This document shows, one piece after another, positions 7,859-16,280 of a DNA stretch of 37,580 nt. Source of the DNA: JAQIBY01 sp051747965. GTDB lineage: Bacteria; Bacteroidota; Bacteroidia; Bacteroidales; ML635J-15. Both the position numbers and the translations under genes were made by a program. The DNA is taken from positions 1-37,580 of the forward strand of contig JBNJGS010000023.1 of the NCBI GenBank assembly GCA_051747965.1, read 5' to 3'. The notes beneath the pieces are model-generated. The model saw only the letters and a list, made by a program, of their open reading frames with translations, did no database searches and was not told the DNA's origin. Numbering within the stretch: position 1 is the stretch's first letter; every line of letters starts with the position of its first letter.

Positions 7859-10009
7859 TTATTCTTCTGATTCAGCTTCCTCATATGATTTGAGAAGCTC
7901 GGTTTGGATCTCTCCCGGAACCGGAGAATATTCAGCATAGCTCATATTATACATTGCCCGGCCTCCGGTGATTGAACGCAAGGCAGTAGAGTAATTGCCC
8001 ATTTCTGCCAAAGGAACTTTGGCTTTGATCTTTTCAAATCCATTTTCACTGCTCATGCCCTGAACAATGGCACGGCGACCCTGAAGATCACTCATAACAT
8101 CACCCATTCTGTCGCCGGGTACAAATACTTCTACATCATAAATTGGCTCAAGAATTTTCGGTCCTGCATTTTTAAAAGCAGTACTGAAGGCATTTCTGCC
8201 GGCAAGTTTAAATGAAACCTCATTGGAGTCAACAGGGTGCATTTTTCCATCATAAATCAGTACACGAATGTCTCTGGCATATGAACCGGTAAGCGGTCCT
8301 TCCTCCATTTTTTCCATGATACCTTTCAGAATGGCGGGCATGAAGCGGTTGTCAATGCTACCACCTACAATGCAATTATAAAACTGAAGTACGCCTCCCC
8401 ATTCAAGTTGAATCTCATCCTTGTCACGAACAGAAATTTTGTATTCTTTGCCACCAATTTTTGTCGGGCCACCAGGTTCGCCGCCGCCTTCAACGACAGG
8501 TTCAATAATCATATGGACCTCGCCAAACTGGCCTGCTCCACCGGATTGTTTTTTATGGCGGTAATCAGACTGAGCTTTCTTGGTGATGGTTTCGCGGTAA
8601 GGTATCTTTGGTGCAACAAATTCTGTTTCTACTTTAAACAAATTATCCAGATGCCATTTCATGATATTCAGGTGATATTCACCCTGGCCGCTGACAATAA
8701 GCTGTTTGAGTTCTTTTGAGTGCTCCATGAGCATAGTAGGATCCTCAAGATGCAATTTGTTGAGTGCATCTCCCAGTTTCTCTTCATCACCTTCAGAGAG
8801 CGGACGAATGGCTGTTCTGTGCTTAGGCTCCGGATACTTAACCGGCGGAAATTCAATGTTCGCATTGTTGTCGGCAAGTGTGTCGTTGGTTTTGGTTACT
8901 TTCATTTTTACCGTAGCACCAATGTCACCAGCCACAAGTTTATCAACTTTTGTTCTGTTTTTACCGGCACAGGCATATAGCTGAGTGATACGTTCCTTGG
9001 TGTCTTTTCTGACGTTTTTAACATCTACACCTTCAGAAACTACACCTGAAGCAATTTTGAAATAGTTGATTTCGCCAATGTGCTCTTCATTGGAAGATTT
9101 GAAAACGAATGCTGAAAAGGGAGCATCCTGCTTGCATTCAATGGGATTTCCTTCTTTATCCACCAGGGGTTTTACCTGATCAGGAGCTGGAGCAATATCT
9201 GCAATAAAATCCATCAGGCGGTTTATGCCTACTTGCCCTTTGGCTGACATGCAAAAGACAGGATGCAGGCTGCCGGAAATAATACCGGTGGTCAGCCCCT
9301 GCATAAGCTCTTCTTCCGAGAGGGTTTCATTTTCAAAATACTTTTCCATCAGCGCCTCATCTGCCTCAGCAGCTTTTTCTACAAGCTCTCCGCGGAGTTC
9401 CTCAGCTTTGTCCTGATGTTCTGCAGGAATATCCTTAACCTCTGCCTTGCCATCTTTATATGTGTACATCTTCATTTCAAGCACATCAATGATGCTGTCG
9501 AAATTGATGCCCGGATTTACCGGAAACTGTATGCTGGCAACCCCATCAAAAGTTTCATTTACTGCTTCAATGGTTTTTTCGTAATTTGTTTTTTCGTGAT
9601 CCAGATGGTTTATACCAATCAATAATGGCTTTTCAAAACTCTCCGTTTGACGTTTATGAATTTCAGTACCAACTTCTACACCGTTTTGTGCATTAATTAG
9701 CATCAGGCTCGTATCAGCAGCATACATACTTGTAACGACATTGCCGATGAAGTCGTTCATGCCCGGGTTGTCAATGAAATTTATTTTTTTGCCTTTGTGT
9801 TCAGCAAATACAACAGCAGAAAAAACAGAGTTGCCGTTTTCTTTTTCAATTGGTTTGTAATCTGAAACTGTGTTCTGTGCAGATACATCGCCTTTGCGCT
9901 GAAGTGCTCCGCTTTCATAAACCATCGCTTCAGCCAGGCTTGTTTTACCACTTCCTGAGTTCCCTATCAGTGCTAGGTTTCTTATCTCACTGGTCTGATA
10001 AATTTTCAT
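7859..10009 (-). CDS. fusA2: EF-G paralogue (EF-G2 type) with degenerate GTPase motifs
   Basis: A 716-residue homologue of elongation factor G with all five domains, but with an altered G domain. The P-loop is GNSGSGKT (16-23) instead of AHIDAGKT. The switch I motif RGITI is absent. Switch II reads DNPGM (80-84), so the catalytic histidine of DTPGH is methionine. The base-binding motif is NHLD (134-137) instead of NKMD. Domains III-V are well conserved (ELKQLIVSGQGEYHL, YRHKKQSGGAGQFGEV, PVDSNEVSFKLAGRNAF, DRMGDVMSDLQGRRA). In Bacteroides thetaiotaomicron a paralogue of this kind supports translocation without GTP hydrolysis and is needed under carbon starvation. Assigning this gene to that group is inference from matching motifs and length. 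A fusidic-acid or tetracycline ribosome-protection role is less likely. It is transcribed divergently from rpsL. Confidence 0.9.
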   Translation of the reverse strand: MKIYQTSEIRNLALIGNSGSGKTSLAEAMVYESGALQRKGDVSAQNTVSDYKPIEKENGNSVFSAVVFAEHKGKKINFIDNPGMNDFIGNVVTSMYAADTSLMLINAQNGVEVGTEIHKRQTESFEKPLLIGINHLDHEKTNYEKTIEAVNETFDGVASIQFPVNPGINFDSIIDVLEMKMYTYKDGKAEVKDIPAEHQDKAEELRGELVEKAAEADEALMEKYFENETLSEEELMQGLTTGIISGSLHPVFCMSAKGQVGINRLMDFIADIAPAPDQVKPLVDKEGNPIECKQDAPFSAFVFKSSNEEHIGEINYFKIASGVVSEGVDVKNVRKDTKERITQLYACAGKNRTKVDKLVAGDIGATVKMKVTKTNDTLADNNANIEFPPVKYPEPKHRTAIRPLSEGDEEKLGDALNKLHLEDPTMLMEHSKELKQLIVSGQGEYHLNIMKWHLDNLFKVETEFVAPKIPYRETITKKAQSDYRHKKQSGGAGQFGEVHMIIEPVVEGGGEPGGPTKIGGKEYKISVRDKDEIQLEWGGVLQFYNCIVGGSIDNRFMPAILKGIMEKMEEGPLTGSYARDIRVLIYDGKMHPVDSNEVSFKLAGRNAFSTAFKNAGPKILEPIYDVEVFVPGDRMGDVMSDLQGRRAIVQGMSSENGFEKIKAKVPLAEMGNYSTALRSITGGRAMYNMSYAEYSPVPGEIQTELLKSYEEAESEE

Positions 10010-10074
10010 AATTAATTATGTTAATTTTGTTAAAGTTTGATAAACAGAATTTTTACTTCCTATCATAAGGAAGG

Positions 10075-10105
10075 CAAAAATAATATTAATTTATTTAGAT
10101 ACAAA
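10075..10105 (-). promoter_or_regulatory. Bacteroidota-type promoter for the EF-G2 gene
   Basis: On the minus strand TTTG (10105-10102) is followed after 19 nt by TATTTTTG (10082-10075), an exact match to the -33 TTTG / -7 TAnnTTTG pattern. Transcription would start around 10066-10071, giving a leader of roughly 60 nt before the ATG at 10009. Confidence 0.7.
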
Positions 10106-10114
10106 TTGCCATAC

Positions 10115-10128
10115 CATATTATAATATG
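10115..10128. promoter_or_regulatory. Perfect 14-bp palindrome, candidate operator upstream of EF-G2
   Basis: CATATTATAATATG is its own reverse complement. It lies just beyond the -33 box of the EF-G2 promoter, centred about 50 bp upstream of the predicted start, a usual place for an activator. It is about 90 bp from the rpsL -33 element. The sequence is A/T-rich, so chance occurrence is possible. Confidence 0.35.
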
Positions 10129-10134
10129 TAATTT

Positions 10135-10146
10135 GGTAAACTTACC
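10135..10146. repeat. Short inverted repeat GGTAA-AC-TTACC in the EF-G2/rpsL intergenic region
   Basis: Arms GGTAA (10135-10139) and TTACC (10142-10146) are separated by two bases, seven bases beyond the 14-bp palindrome. It may be part of a composite operator or chance. Confidence 0.25.
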
Positions 10147-10212
10147 CGCTCCGTCATTAAGAACGACTAAAAATAAGCCTCATGAGCTTAAATTCAGGAT
10201 TTTTTTGAAACA

Positions 10213-10246
10213 TTTGTTGTTAATAAAAAAAAATAAAATACCTTTG
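10213..10246 (+). promoter_or_regulatory. Bacteroidota-type promoter for the ribosomal cluster (rpsL)
   Basis: TTTGTTG at 10213-10219 supplies the -33 element. TACCTTTG at 10239-10246 is an exact -7 TAnnTTTG match, 19 nt after the second TTG. The predicted start near 10250-10255 leaves a leader of about 35-40 nt before the rpsL ATG. A run of A between the boxes is typical of strong promoters in this phylum. Confidence 0.72.
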
Positions 10247-10289
10247 CAGTCCAATTTAGAAAAAATGTTTTTCGCTTAAACAAGAATGT

Positions 10290-10664
10290 ATGCCGACAAT
10301 ACAACAGCTAGTTCGTAAAGGAAGAAAGCGTCAGGTTGAAAAAAGTAAATCACCGGCGCTCAACGCCTGCCCACAGCGCAGGGGGGTATGTACCAGAGTA
10401 TATACCACAACACCAAAGAAACCAAATTCCGCTATGCGTAAGGTAGCCAGGGTGCGCCTGACCAACGGAAAAGAAGTCAATGCCTATATCCCGGGCGAAG
10501 GTCACAACCTCCAGGAGCACTCAATCGTGCTTATCCGTGGCGGTCGTGTAAAAGACCTCCCTGGTGTACGTTATCATATCGTACGTGGCGCACTGGATAC
10601 TTCAGGTGTGGAAGGAAGAACCCAGAGACGTTCCAAATACGGAGCCAAGAAACCTAAAAATTAA
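10290..10664 (+). CDS. rpsL: 30S ribosomal protein S12 (uS12)
   Basis: Decoding-centre protein, 124 residues, first gene of the merged ribosomal cluster. The PNSA loop TTPKKPNSAMRK (about 40-51) and the GRVKDLPGVRYH segment are intact. The lysines where streptomycin-resistance substitutions occur (K44 and K88 here) are unchanged, which predicts a sensitive allele at this gene. D89 matches the aspartate that is methylthiolated in E. coli. The ATG has no Shine-Dalgarno sequence. Confidence 0.98.
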   Translation: MPTIQQLVRKGRKRQVEKSKSPALNACPQRRGVCTRVYTTTPKKPNSAMRKVARVRLTNGKEVNAYIPGEGHNLQEHSIVLIRGGRVKDLPGVRYHIVRGALDTSGVEGRTQRRSKYGAKKPKN

Positions 10665-10675
10665 GCGGTCATAAT

Positions 10676-11152
10676 ATGAGAAAATTAAAAAATAACACCA
10701 GAAAACGCGAAGCAGATCCGGTTTACAATGATGAACTTGTAACCAGATTCGCCAATGATATGATGTTGCATGGTAAAAAAGCACAATCACTGAATATTTT
10801 TTACGATGCACTCAAAATTGTTGAAGAACGCAAAAAGGACGAGGAGCTTTCAGCACTGGAAGTCTGGAAAAAGGCATTGCAAAATATAACCCCGCTTGTT
10901 GAGGTGAAAAGCCGCCGTATCGGTGGTGCTACTTTCCAGGTGCCAATGGAAATCCGTGCTGACAGAAAAGTTTCTGTTGGTAATAAATGGATGATTGAAG
11001 CTGCCAGAAAACGCAGTGGAAAAACCATGGCCGAAAAACTCGCAGCCGAAATCCTTGCAGCATTCAACGAAGAAGGTGGAGCAATCAAGAAAAAAGAAGA
11101 TACACACAGAATGGCTGATGCTAACAAAGCATTTTCACATTTTAGATTCTAA
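10676..11152 (+). CDS. rpsG: 30S ribosomal protein S7 (uS7)
   Basis: Head-assembly protein of the small subunit that contacts E-site tRNA and mRNA. It has 158 residues, the usual length, with the basic N-terminus MRKLKNNTRKRE, the beta-hairpin region QVPMEIRADRKV and the C-terminal KKEDTHRMADANKAFSHFRF. It lies 11 bp after rpsL and 13 bp before fusA, in standard str-operon order. Confidence 0.98.
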   Translation: MRKLKNNTRKREADPVYNDELVTRFANDMMLHGKKAQSLNIFYDALKIVEERKKDEELSALEVWKKALQNITPLVEVKSRRIGGATFQVPMEIRADRKVSVGNKWMIEAARKRSGKTMAEKLAAEILAAFNEEGGAIKKKEDTHRMADANKAFSHFRF

Positions 11153-11165
11153 AATACCATTGTAA

Positions 11166-13262
11166 ATGCCTCTAGATTACACCAGAAATATTGGAATAAT
11201 GGCCCACATTGACGCCGGTAAAACTACAACTACCGAGCGTATCCTCTATTATACCGGTGTAAACTATAAGCTTGGTGAAGTTCATGACGGAGCCGCTACA
11301 ATGGACTGGATGCAGCAGGAACAGCAAAGAGGGATTACCATTACTTCTGCTGCTACAACCACATTTTGGAAAAACAACAATATTGATTATAAAATCAACA
11401 TCATTGATACACCCGGACATGTGGATTTTACCGTTGAGGTAGAACGTTCACTCAGGGTTCTCGATGGTGCTGTTGCTGTGTTTTGTGCCGTGGGAGGTGT
11501 GGAACCACAGTCTGAAACTGTCTGGAGACAGGCCGACAGATATAAAGTGCCGCGCATCGCCTTTGTTAATAAAATGGACAGGGTAGGGGCCGATTTCCTT
11601 AAAGTTGTCAGTCAGATTGAATCCAGGCTGAAAGCTGTGCCTCTGCCTATGCAAATTCCAATCGGAGCAGAAGATGATTTTACCGGCCTTGTTGATCTGA
11701 TCACGGAAAAAGCCTTTGTATGGCCAATTGATGAAGACGGCCTGGGTGCAAAATTTGAAATTCAGGATGTCCCCGAAGACCTGAAAGAAGAAGTCCATGA
11801 ATGGCGCGAAAAACTTATTGAACGTGTGGCAGAATCGGATGATGAACTGCTGGAACGTTTCTTCGAGGACAGATCGGCTATCACTATCAGTGAATTCAAA
11901 AAGGTTGTCAGAAAAGCTGTACTGAACCGCGAAATTGTGCCGGTTTTCTGTGGGTCAGCTTTTAAAAACAAAGGTGTACAGCCACTGCTGGATGCCATTA
12001 CCGATTACCTGCCTAGCCCGCTCGATGTGGAAAATATTGAAGGCATTCACCCGAAAACAGAAGAACGCATTTCACGAAAACCTGATGTCAATGAACCTCT
12101 GGCTGCATTGTGTTTTAAAATTGCCACCGATCCATTTGTGGGACGTCTGGCTTATCTGCGGGTGTATTCCGGTACAATAGAAGCAAAGCAGCAAGCTTTT
12201 AATATCAGGACACAAAAAAAAGAACGACTGAACCGTCTGTTCCAGATGCATGCCAACAAACAAAAATCCATCGACGAAATCAAAGCCGGTGATATTTGTG
12301 CTGTGGTGGGTTTTAAAGATATAAAAACCGGAGATACTCTTTGTGATAAAGACAAACCCATCATTTTGGAAACCATGCAATTCCCTGAGCCGGTGATCGG
12401 TCTCGCCATCGAGCCGGAAGTACAGGCTGATATTGATAAAGTGGGTGAAGCCCTTGATAAGCTTGCAGAAGAAGATCCGACATTTACCGTCAAGCATGAT
12501 GAACAATCCGGCCAAACTGTGATAAGCGGTATGGGCGAATTGCATCTGGAAATATTGATTGACAGATTGAAACATGAGTTTAATCTTAAACTAAATACGG
12601 GTGCCCCCCATGTGAATTACAAGGAAAGAGTTATTGGCACCCTGGAACATCGGGAGATATTCAAGAAACAAACCGGAGGCAGAGGCAAATTTGCTGACAT
12701 AAAAGTGGAGATATCCGGGCAGGAAGGTGAATTGAAAGGACTGCATTTTGAAAATGAACTGAAAGGCGAGAAAATTCCTAAAGAATTTATCCCCGAAATT
12801 GAGAAAGGCTTCCGTGGTGCGATGACCAATGGTCCGATTGCCGGGTATCCGCTTGAAGGACTGAAGGTGAAACTGATTGACGGAAGTCATCATCCGGTAG
12901 ATTCTGATGCACTGGCTTTTGAAATTGTTGCCAGACAGGCTTTCAGAAATGCCAGCAAAAAAATGGAATCCTCCCTGCTCGAACCAATCATGAAATTAGA
13001 AGTCATTACACCCGAAGAATACCTGGGTGATGTAGTGGCTGATTTAAATAAACGCCGGGCTGAAGTTAAAGGCATGGATGAGCAAAGTGGCGCACGTATT
13101 GTGCGGGCATTTGTTCCCCTGTCCGAACAGTTTGGCTATGTAACAGTATTAAGAACGCTTACTTCAGGAAGGGCAAACTCATCCATGGAATTCAGCCATT
13201 ATGAGCCGATGCCCAAGAGCCTGGAGAAGAAAATATTAGAAAAAGGATTGTTGTCTTTTTAA
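11166..13262 (+). CDS. fusA: Elongation factor G (canonical)
   Basis: Translocase GTPase of 698 residues that drives tRNA-mRNA movement and, with RRF, ribosome recycling. All G motifs are canonical: AHIDAGKT (13-20), RGITI (55-59), DTPGH (81-85, catalytic H85) and NKMD (135-138). Domains II to V follow, with GMGELHLEI and SHHPVDSDALAFEIVARQAF in the expected places. It is the direct contrast to the degenerate paralogue 1.2 kb upstream on the other strand. There is no tuf gene after it; rpsJ follows after 15 bp. Confidence 0.98.
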   Translation: MPLDYTRNIGIMAHIDAGKTTTTERILYYTGVNYKLGEVHDGAATMDWMQQEQQRGITITSAATTTFWKNNNIDYKINIIDTPGHVDFTVEVERSLRVLDGAVAVFCAVGGVEPQSETVWRQADRYKVPRIAFVNKMDRVGADFLKVVSQIESRLKAVPLPMQIPIGAEDDFTGLVDLITEKAFVWPIDEDGLGAKFEIQDVPEDLKEEVHEWREKLIERVAESDDELLERFFEDRSAITISEFKKVVRKAVLNREIVPVFCGSAFKNKGVQPLLDAITDYLPSPLDVENIEGIHPKTEERISRKPDVNEPLAALCFKIATDPFVGRLAYLRVYSGTIEAKQQAFNIRTQKKERLNRLFQMHANKQKSIDEIKAGDICAVVGFKDIKTGDTLCDKDKPIILETMQFPEPVIGLAIEPEVQADIDKVGEALDKLAEEDPTFTVKHDEQSGQTVISGMGELHLEILIDRLKHEFNLKLNTGAPHVNYKERVIGTLEHREIFKKQTGGRGKFADIKVEISGQEGELKGLHFENELKGEKIPKEFIPEIEKGFRGAMTNGPIAGYPLEGLKVKLIDGSHHPVDSDALAFEIVARQAFRNASKKMESSLLEPIMKLEVITPEEYLGDVVADLNKRRAEVKGMDEQSGARIVRAFVPLSEQFGYVTVLRTLTSGRANSSMEFSHYEPMPKSLEKKILEKGLLSF

Positions 13263-13277
13263 CCATCTAAAAAGTTT

Positions 13278-13583
13278 ATGGGTCAGAAAATACGAATTAA
13301 ACTCAGATCGTACGATCACAATCTGCTGGACAAATCCTCAGAAAAGATCGTAAAAACAGTAAAAACTACTGGTGCAGTTGTCAGCGGACCAATTCCACTG
13401 CCAACCCACAAACGCATTTTTACAGTGAACCGTTCAACTTTCGTGAATAAAAAAGCTCGCGAACAGTTCGAACTCAAAGCTCACAAACGTTTGCTTGACA
13501 TTTACAGTACAACAGCAAACACAATAGATGCATTGATGAAGCTCGAGCTTCCCAGTGGTGTGGATGTAGAAATCAAAGTGTGA
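13278..13583 (+). CDS. rpsJ: 30S ribosomal protein S10 (uS10)
   Basis: Small-subunit head protein, also the NusE antitermination partner of NusB. It has 101 residues, with the long loop region VVSGPIPLPTHKRIFTVNRS that contacts 16S rRNA, and the C-terminal GVDVEIKV. It opens the S10 section directly after fusA, without a separate promoter or terminator between them. Confidence 0.98.
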   Translation: MGQKIRIKLRSYDHNLLDKSSEKIVKTVKTTGAVVSGPIPLPTHKRIFTVNRSTFVNKKAREQFELKAHKRLLDIYSTTANTIDALMKLELPSGVDVEIKV

Positions 13584-13603
13584 TAATTTAATACTTAGTT
13601 GAA

Positions 13604-14221
13604 ATGCAAGGAATAATAGGTAAAAAAGTAGGAATGACTTCCGTTTTCAGTGCCGAGGGGAAAAATATCCCATGCACTGTCATTGAAGCTGGTCCTTGTG
13701 TTGTTACGCAGGTTAAAACCGAGGAGACGGATGGCTACGACGCTGTTCAGCTCGCTTTCGATGAAAAGAAAGAGAAACGCACAAGCAACGCAATGAAAAA
13801 TCACTTCAAAAAGGCAAATACAACGCCCAAAAGAAAAGTGATTGAATTCCGTGATTTTGGCAGAGATGTCAAAATCGGTGATGAAGTTACCGTGGATATT
13901 TTTATTGATGGTGAATGGTGCGATGTTAGTGGCACCGCCAAAGGTAAAGGATTCCAGGGTGTAGTAAAGCGCTACAACTTCGCCGGTGTAAACGATGCAA
14001 CACATGGACAGCATGACCGTAGCAGGGCTCCGGGATCACTTGGTGCTTCATCTGACCCGTCACGGGTTTTTAAAGGAATGCGCATGGGTGGACGTACCGG
14101 TGGTCAAAGAGTTAAAATGATCAGCCTCAAAGTGCTGAAAAAAATACCGGAGAGTAATTTATTGTTAGTGAAAGGTTCCGTACCAGGTGCTAAAGGTTCA
14201 TACTTAATAATTGAGAAATAA
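13604..14221 (+). CDS. rplC: 50S ribosomal protein L3 (uL3)
   Basis: Early assembly protein near the peptidyl-transferase centre, 205 residues. The N-terminal GIIGKKVGMTSVF and the extended loop HGQHDRSRAPGSLGASSDPSRVFKG that reaches into the 23S core are recognisable. Its stop codon overlaps the rplD start by one base (TAATG), implying translational coupling. Confidence 0.98.
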   Translation: MQGIIGKKVGMTSVFSAEGKNIPCTVIEAGPCVVTQVKTEETDGYDAVQLAFDEKKEKRTSNAMKNHFKKANTTPKRKVIEFRDFGRDVKIGDEVTVDIFIDGEWCDVSGTAKGKGFQGVVKRYNFAGVNDATHGQHDRSRAPGSLGASSDPSRVFKGMRMGGRTGGQRVKMISLKVLKKIPESNLLLVKGSVPGAKGSYLIIEK

Positions 14222-14847
14222 TGAAACTAAAAGTATATAACAACAAAGGCCAGGAAACCGATAAATCACTTGATCTGAATGATTCAATCTTTGCGATTGA
14301 ACCGAATGATCATGCAGTCTACCTTGATTGTAAACAATATCTGGCCAACAAACGTCAAGGAACACATAAAACAAAAGAACGTGGTGATATTGCCGGTAGT
14401 ACCAAGAAGATCAAACGTCAGAAAGGTACAGGAACGGCACGTTTTGGTGACATTAAAAACCCGATATTCAGAGGTGGAGGTCGTACTTTCGGCCCGCGTC
14501 CGAAAAGCTATAACCAAAAGCTTACCAAAAAAACCAAACGTCTGGCAAGAAAATCTGCTCTTACCCATAAGGCAAAAGAGAATCAGATTTTCATTGTTGA
14601 TAATTTCGGATTGGATGAGATAAAAACTCGCAGAATAGCAGAAATTCAGGATAATTTTAAAATTTCTGATAAAAAATTGCTAATCATTGTGAATGAACAA
14701 AATAAAAATGTATATTTGTCATCTCGAAATTTGCCAGGTGTTAGAGTTGTAAGTGTTTCAGATTTAAATACTTATGAAATTATGGACGCTTCGGTTTTAA
14801 TGTTTGAAGAAGAGTCAATTAAGGTTTTGGATAAAAACCTGGCATAA
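14221..14847 (+). CDS. rplD: 50S ribosomal protein L4 (uL4)
   Basis: Tunnel-lining protein of the large subunit, 208 residues. It has the conserved central segment KGTGTARFGDIKNPIFRGGG and FGPRPKSYNQKL, which belongs to the extended loop at the exit tunnel. In E. coli it represses the S10 operon; no L4-binding leader is visible here, because the S10 section has no own leader. It overlaps the rplC stop by one base. Confidence 0.97.
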   Translation: MKLKVYNNKGQETDKSLDLNDSIFAIEPNDHAVYLDCKQYLANKRQGTHKTKERGDIAGSTKKIKRQKGTGTARFGDIKNPIFRGGGRTFGPRPKSYNQKLTKKTKRLARKSALTHKAKENQIFIVDNFGLDEIKTRRIAEIQDNFKISDKKLLIIVNEQNKNVYLSSRNLPGVRVVSVSDLNTYEIMDASVLMFEEESIKVLDKNLA

Positions 14848-14850
14848 AAA

Positions 14851-15150
14851 ATGATCGACATGGATATTTTAGTGAAACCAATAGTGACAGAGAAGATGAC
14901 GGAACAGGGCGAAAGCCTTAACCGTTACGGGTTTATCGTCGATGTAAAGGCTGATAAAACACAAATAAAGCATGCCATCGAAGAATTGTACGATGTGCAT
15001 GTTAAATCTGTGAATACAATGAACTATGATGGCAAAATGAAAACCAGATACACCAAAACAGGTGTGGTCAGTGGTCGGACAAATGCCTACAAGAAAGCCA
15101 TTGTGATATTAGACGATAACGATACAATCGATTTTTACAGCAACATTTAA
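14851..15150 (+). CDS. rplW: 50S ribosomal protein L23 (uL23)
   Basis: Protein at the tunnel exit that docks trigger factor and SRP. It has 99 residues, with the hallmark ILVKPIVTEKM near the N-terminus and YTKTGVVSGRTNAYKKAIV in the middle. Two starts are possible, the ATG at 14851 and an in-frame ATG at 14860; the first leaves only 3 bp after rplD, and neither has a Shine-Dalgarno sequence. Confidence 0.96.
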   Translation: MIDMDILVKPIVTEKMTEQGESLNRYGFIVDVKADKTQIKHAIEELYDVHVKSVNTMNYDGKMKTRYTKTGVVSGRTNAYKKAIVILDDNDTIDFYSNI

Positions 15151-15159
15151 TCTGGAGTT

Positions 15160-15987
15160 ATGGCAATCAGAAAATTTAAACCCACAACACCGGGACAACG
15201 AAATAAGATGATCAGTGATTTTTCGGAAATTACTACCAATAAACCCGAAAAGTCATTGCTTGAGCCCTTGTCAAAAACCGGGGGCAGGAACGCCAAAGGT
15301 CGGATGACTATCCGTTACCGTGGTGGCGGACACAAAAGGCGTTACCGTGTGATTGATTTCAAGCGAAACAAAGATGGCATGAAAGCCACCGTGAAAACAA
15401 TCGAGTACGATCCCAACAGATCTGCACGCATTGCGCTTGTTGAATATGAAGACGGCGAAAAACGCTATATCCTGGCACCCAATGGTGTCACCGTAGATCA
15501 GGTACTGCTCAGCGGAAAAGGTGTAGCACCAGAGGTTGGTAATTGTCTGCCTCTTGGTGAAATTCCACTTGGAACAATCGTACATAACATTGAACTTCAC
15601 CCGGCACAGGGTGGAATGATGGTACGCAGTGCCGGTGCTTATGCCCAGCTTGTTTCACGGGAAGGAAAATATGCTGTTGTGAAACTGCCTTCAGGGGAAG
15701 TAAGACGTGTGCTTACAACCTGTAAAGCTACCGTCGGTAGTGTATCCAATGCAGATCACTCACTGGAAATATCCGGAAAAGCCGGCCGTTCAAGATGGCG
15801 CGGACGCAGACCAAGGGTACGTGGTGTTGTTATGAACCCTGTTGATCATCCCATGGGTGGTGGAGAAGGTCGCGCATCAGGAGGACACCCTCGTTCTCGT
15901 AAAGGATTGCTTGCCAAAGGTTACAAAACACGTAAACCGAACAAGGCTTCAGATAAGTATATAATCGAAAGACGTAAAAGAAAATAA
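15160..15987 (+). CDS. rplB: 50S ribosomal protein L2 (uL2)
   Basis: Core protein needed for subunit association and peptidyl-transferase activity, 275 residues. The C-terminal region has RGVVMNPVDHPMGGGEGR, which contains the conserved histidine near the catalytic centre, then SGGHPRSRKGL. The basic region GRMTIRYRGGGHKRRYR is near residue 50. A weak GGAG lies 4 bases before the ATG. Confidence 0.98.
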   Translation: MAIRKFKPTTPGQRNKMISDFSEITTNKPEKSLLEPLSKTGGRNAKGRMTIRYRGGGHKRRYRVIDFKRNKDGMKATVKTIEYDPNRSARIALVEYEDGEKRYILAPNGVTVDQVLLSGKGVAPEVGNCLPLGEIPLGTIVHNIELHPAQGGMMVRSAGAYAQLVSREGKYAVVKLPSGEVRRVLTTCKATVGSVSNADHSLEISGKAGRSRWRGRRPRVRGVVMNPVDHPMGGGEGRASGGHPRSRKGLLAKGYKTRKPNKASDKYIIERRKRK

Positions 15988-15997
15988 TTATTGAGAT

Positions 15998-16258
15998 ATG
16001 AGCAGATCATTAAAAAAAGGACCATTTATCGACCCCAGTTTGGATAAGAAAGTTGCTGTAATGCAGGACTCCAAAAAGAAATCGGTAATCAAAACATGGG
16101 CAAGGGCTTCTGTTATTTCTCCGGAGTTTGTGGGATTAACAATTGCTGTTCATAATGGTAACAAGTTTGTCCCGGTTTATATTACTGAGAATATGGTCGG
16201 ACATAAGCTCGGAGAATTTGCTCCTACCAGAACCTACAGAGGTCATGGCAGAAAATAA
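15998..16258 (+). CDS. rpsS: 30S ribosomal protein S19 (uS19)
   Basis: Small-subunit head protein that forms a complex with S13 and contacts A-site tRNA. It has 86 residues with the typical start SRSLKKGPFIDPSL and the C-terminal LGEFAPTRTYRGHG. It is in standard position between rplB and rplV. Confidence 0.98.
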   Translation: MSRSLKKGPFIDPSLDKKVAVMQDSKKKSVIKTWARASVISPEFVGLTIAVHNGNKFVPVYITENMVGHKLGEFAPTRTYRGHGRK

Positions 16259-16280
16259 TTTGAAAAAACAGTAGAAAATT

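Noticed and set aside
7859..10009. EF-G2 gene as a TetM-type resistance gene or peptide-chain release factor 3
   Set aside because: The C-terminal domains match EF-G (PVDSNEVSFKLAGRNAF, LQGRRA) and there are no neighbouring mobile elements; ribosome-protection proteins also keep an intact GTPase site.
10037..10279. Possible 80-residue gene in the EF-G2/rpsL intergenic region
   Set aside because: It spans the predicted rpsL promoter and palindrome, has A/T-driven composition (many Lys, Asn, Ile) and no ribosome-binding signal or motif.
10010..10289. Riboswitch or ribosomal-protein binding leader before rpsL
   Set aside because: The predicted leader is only about 35-40 nt and shows no stable hairpin; the structure upstream lies outside the transcript.
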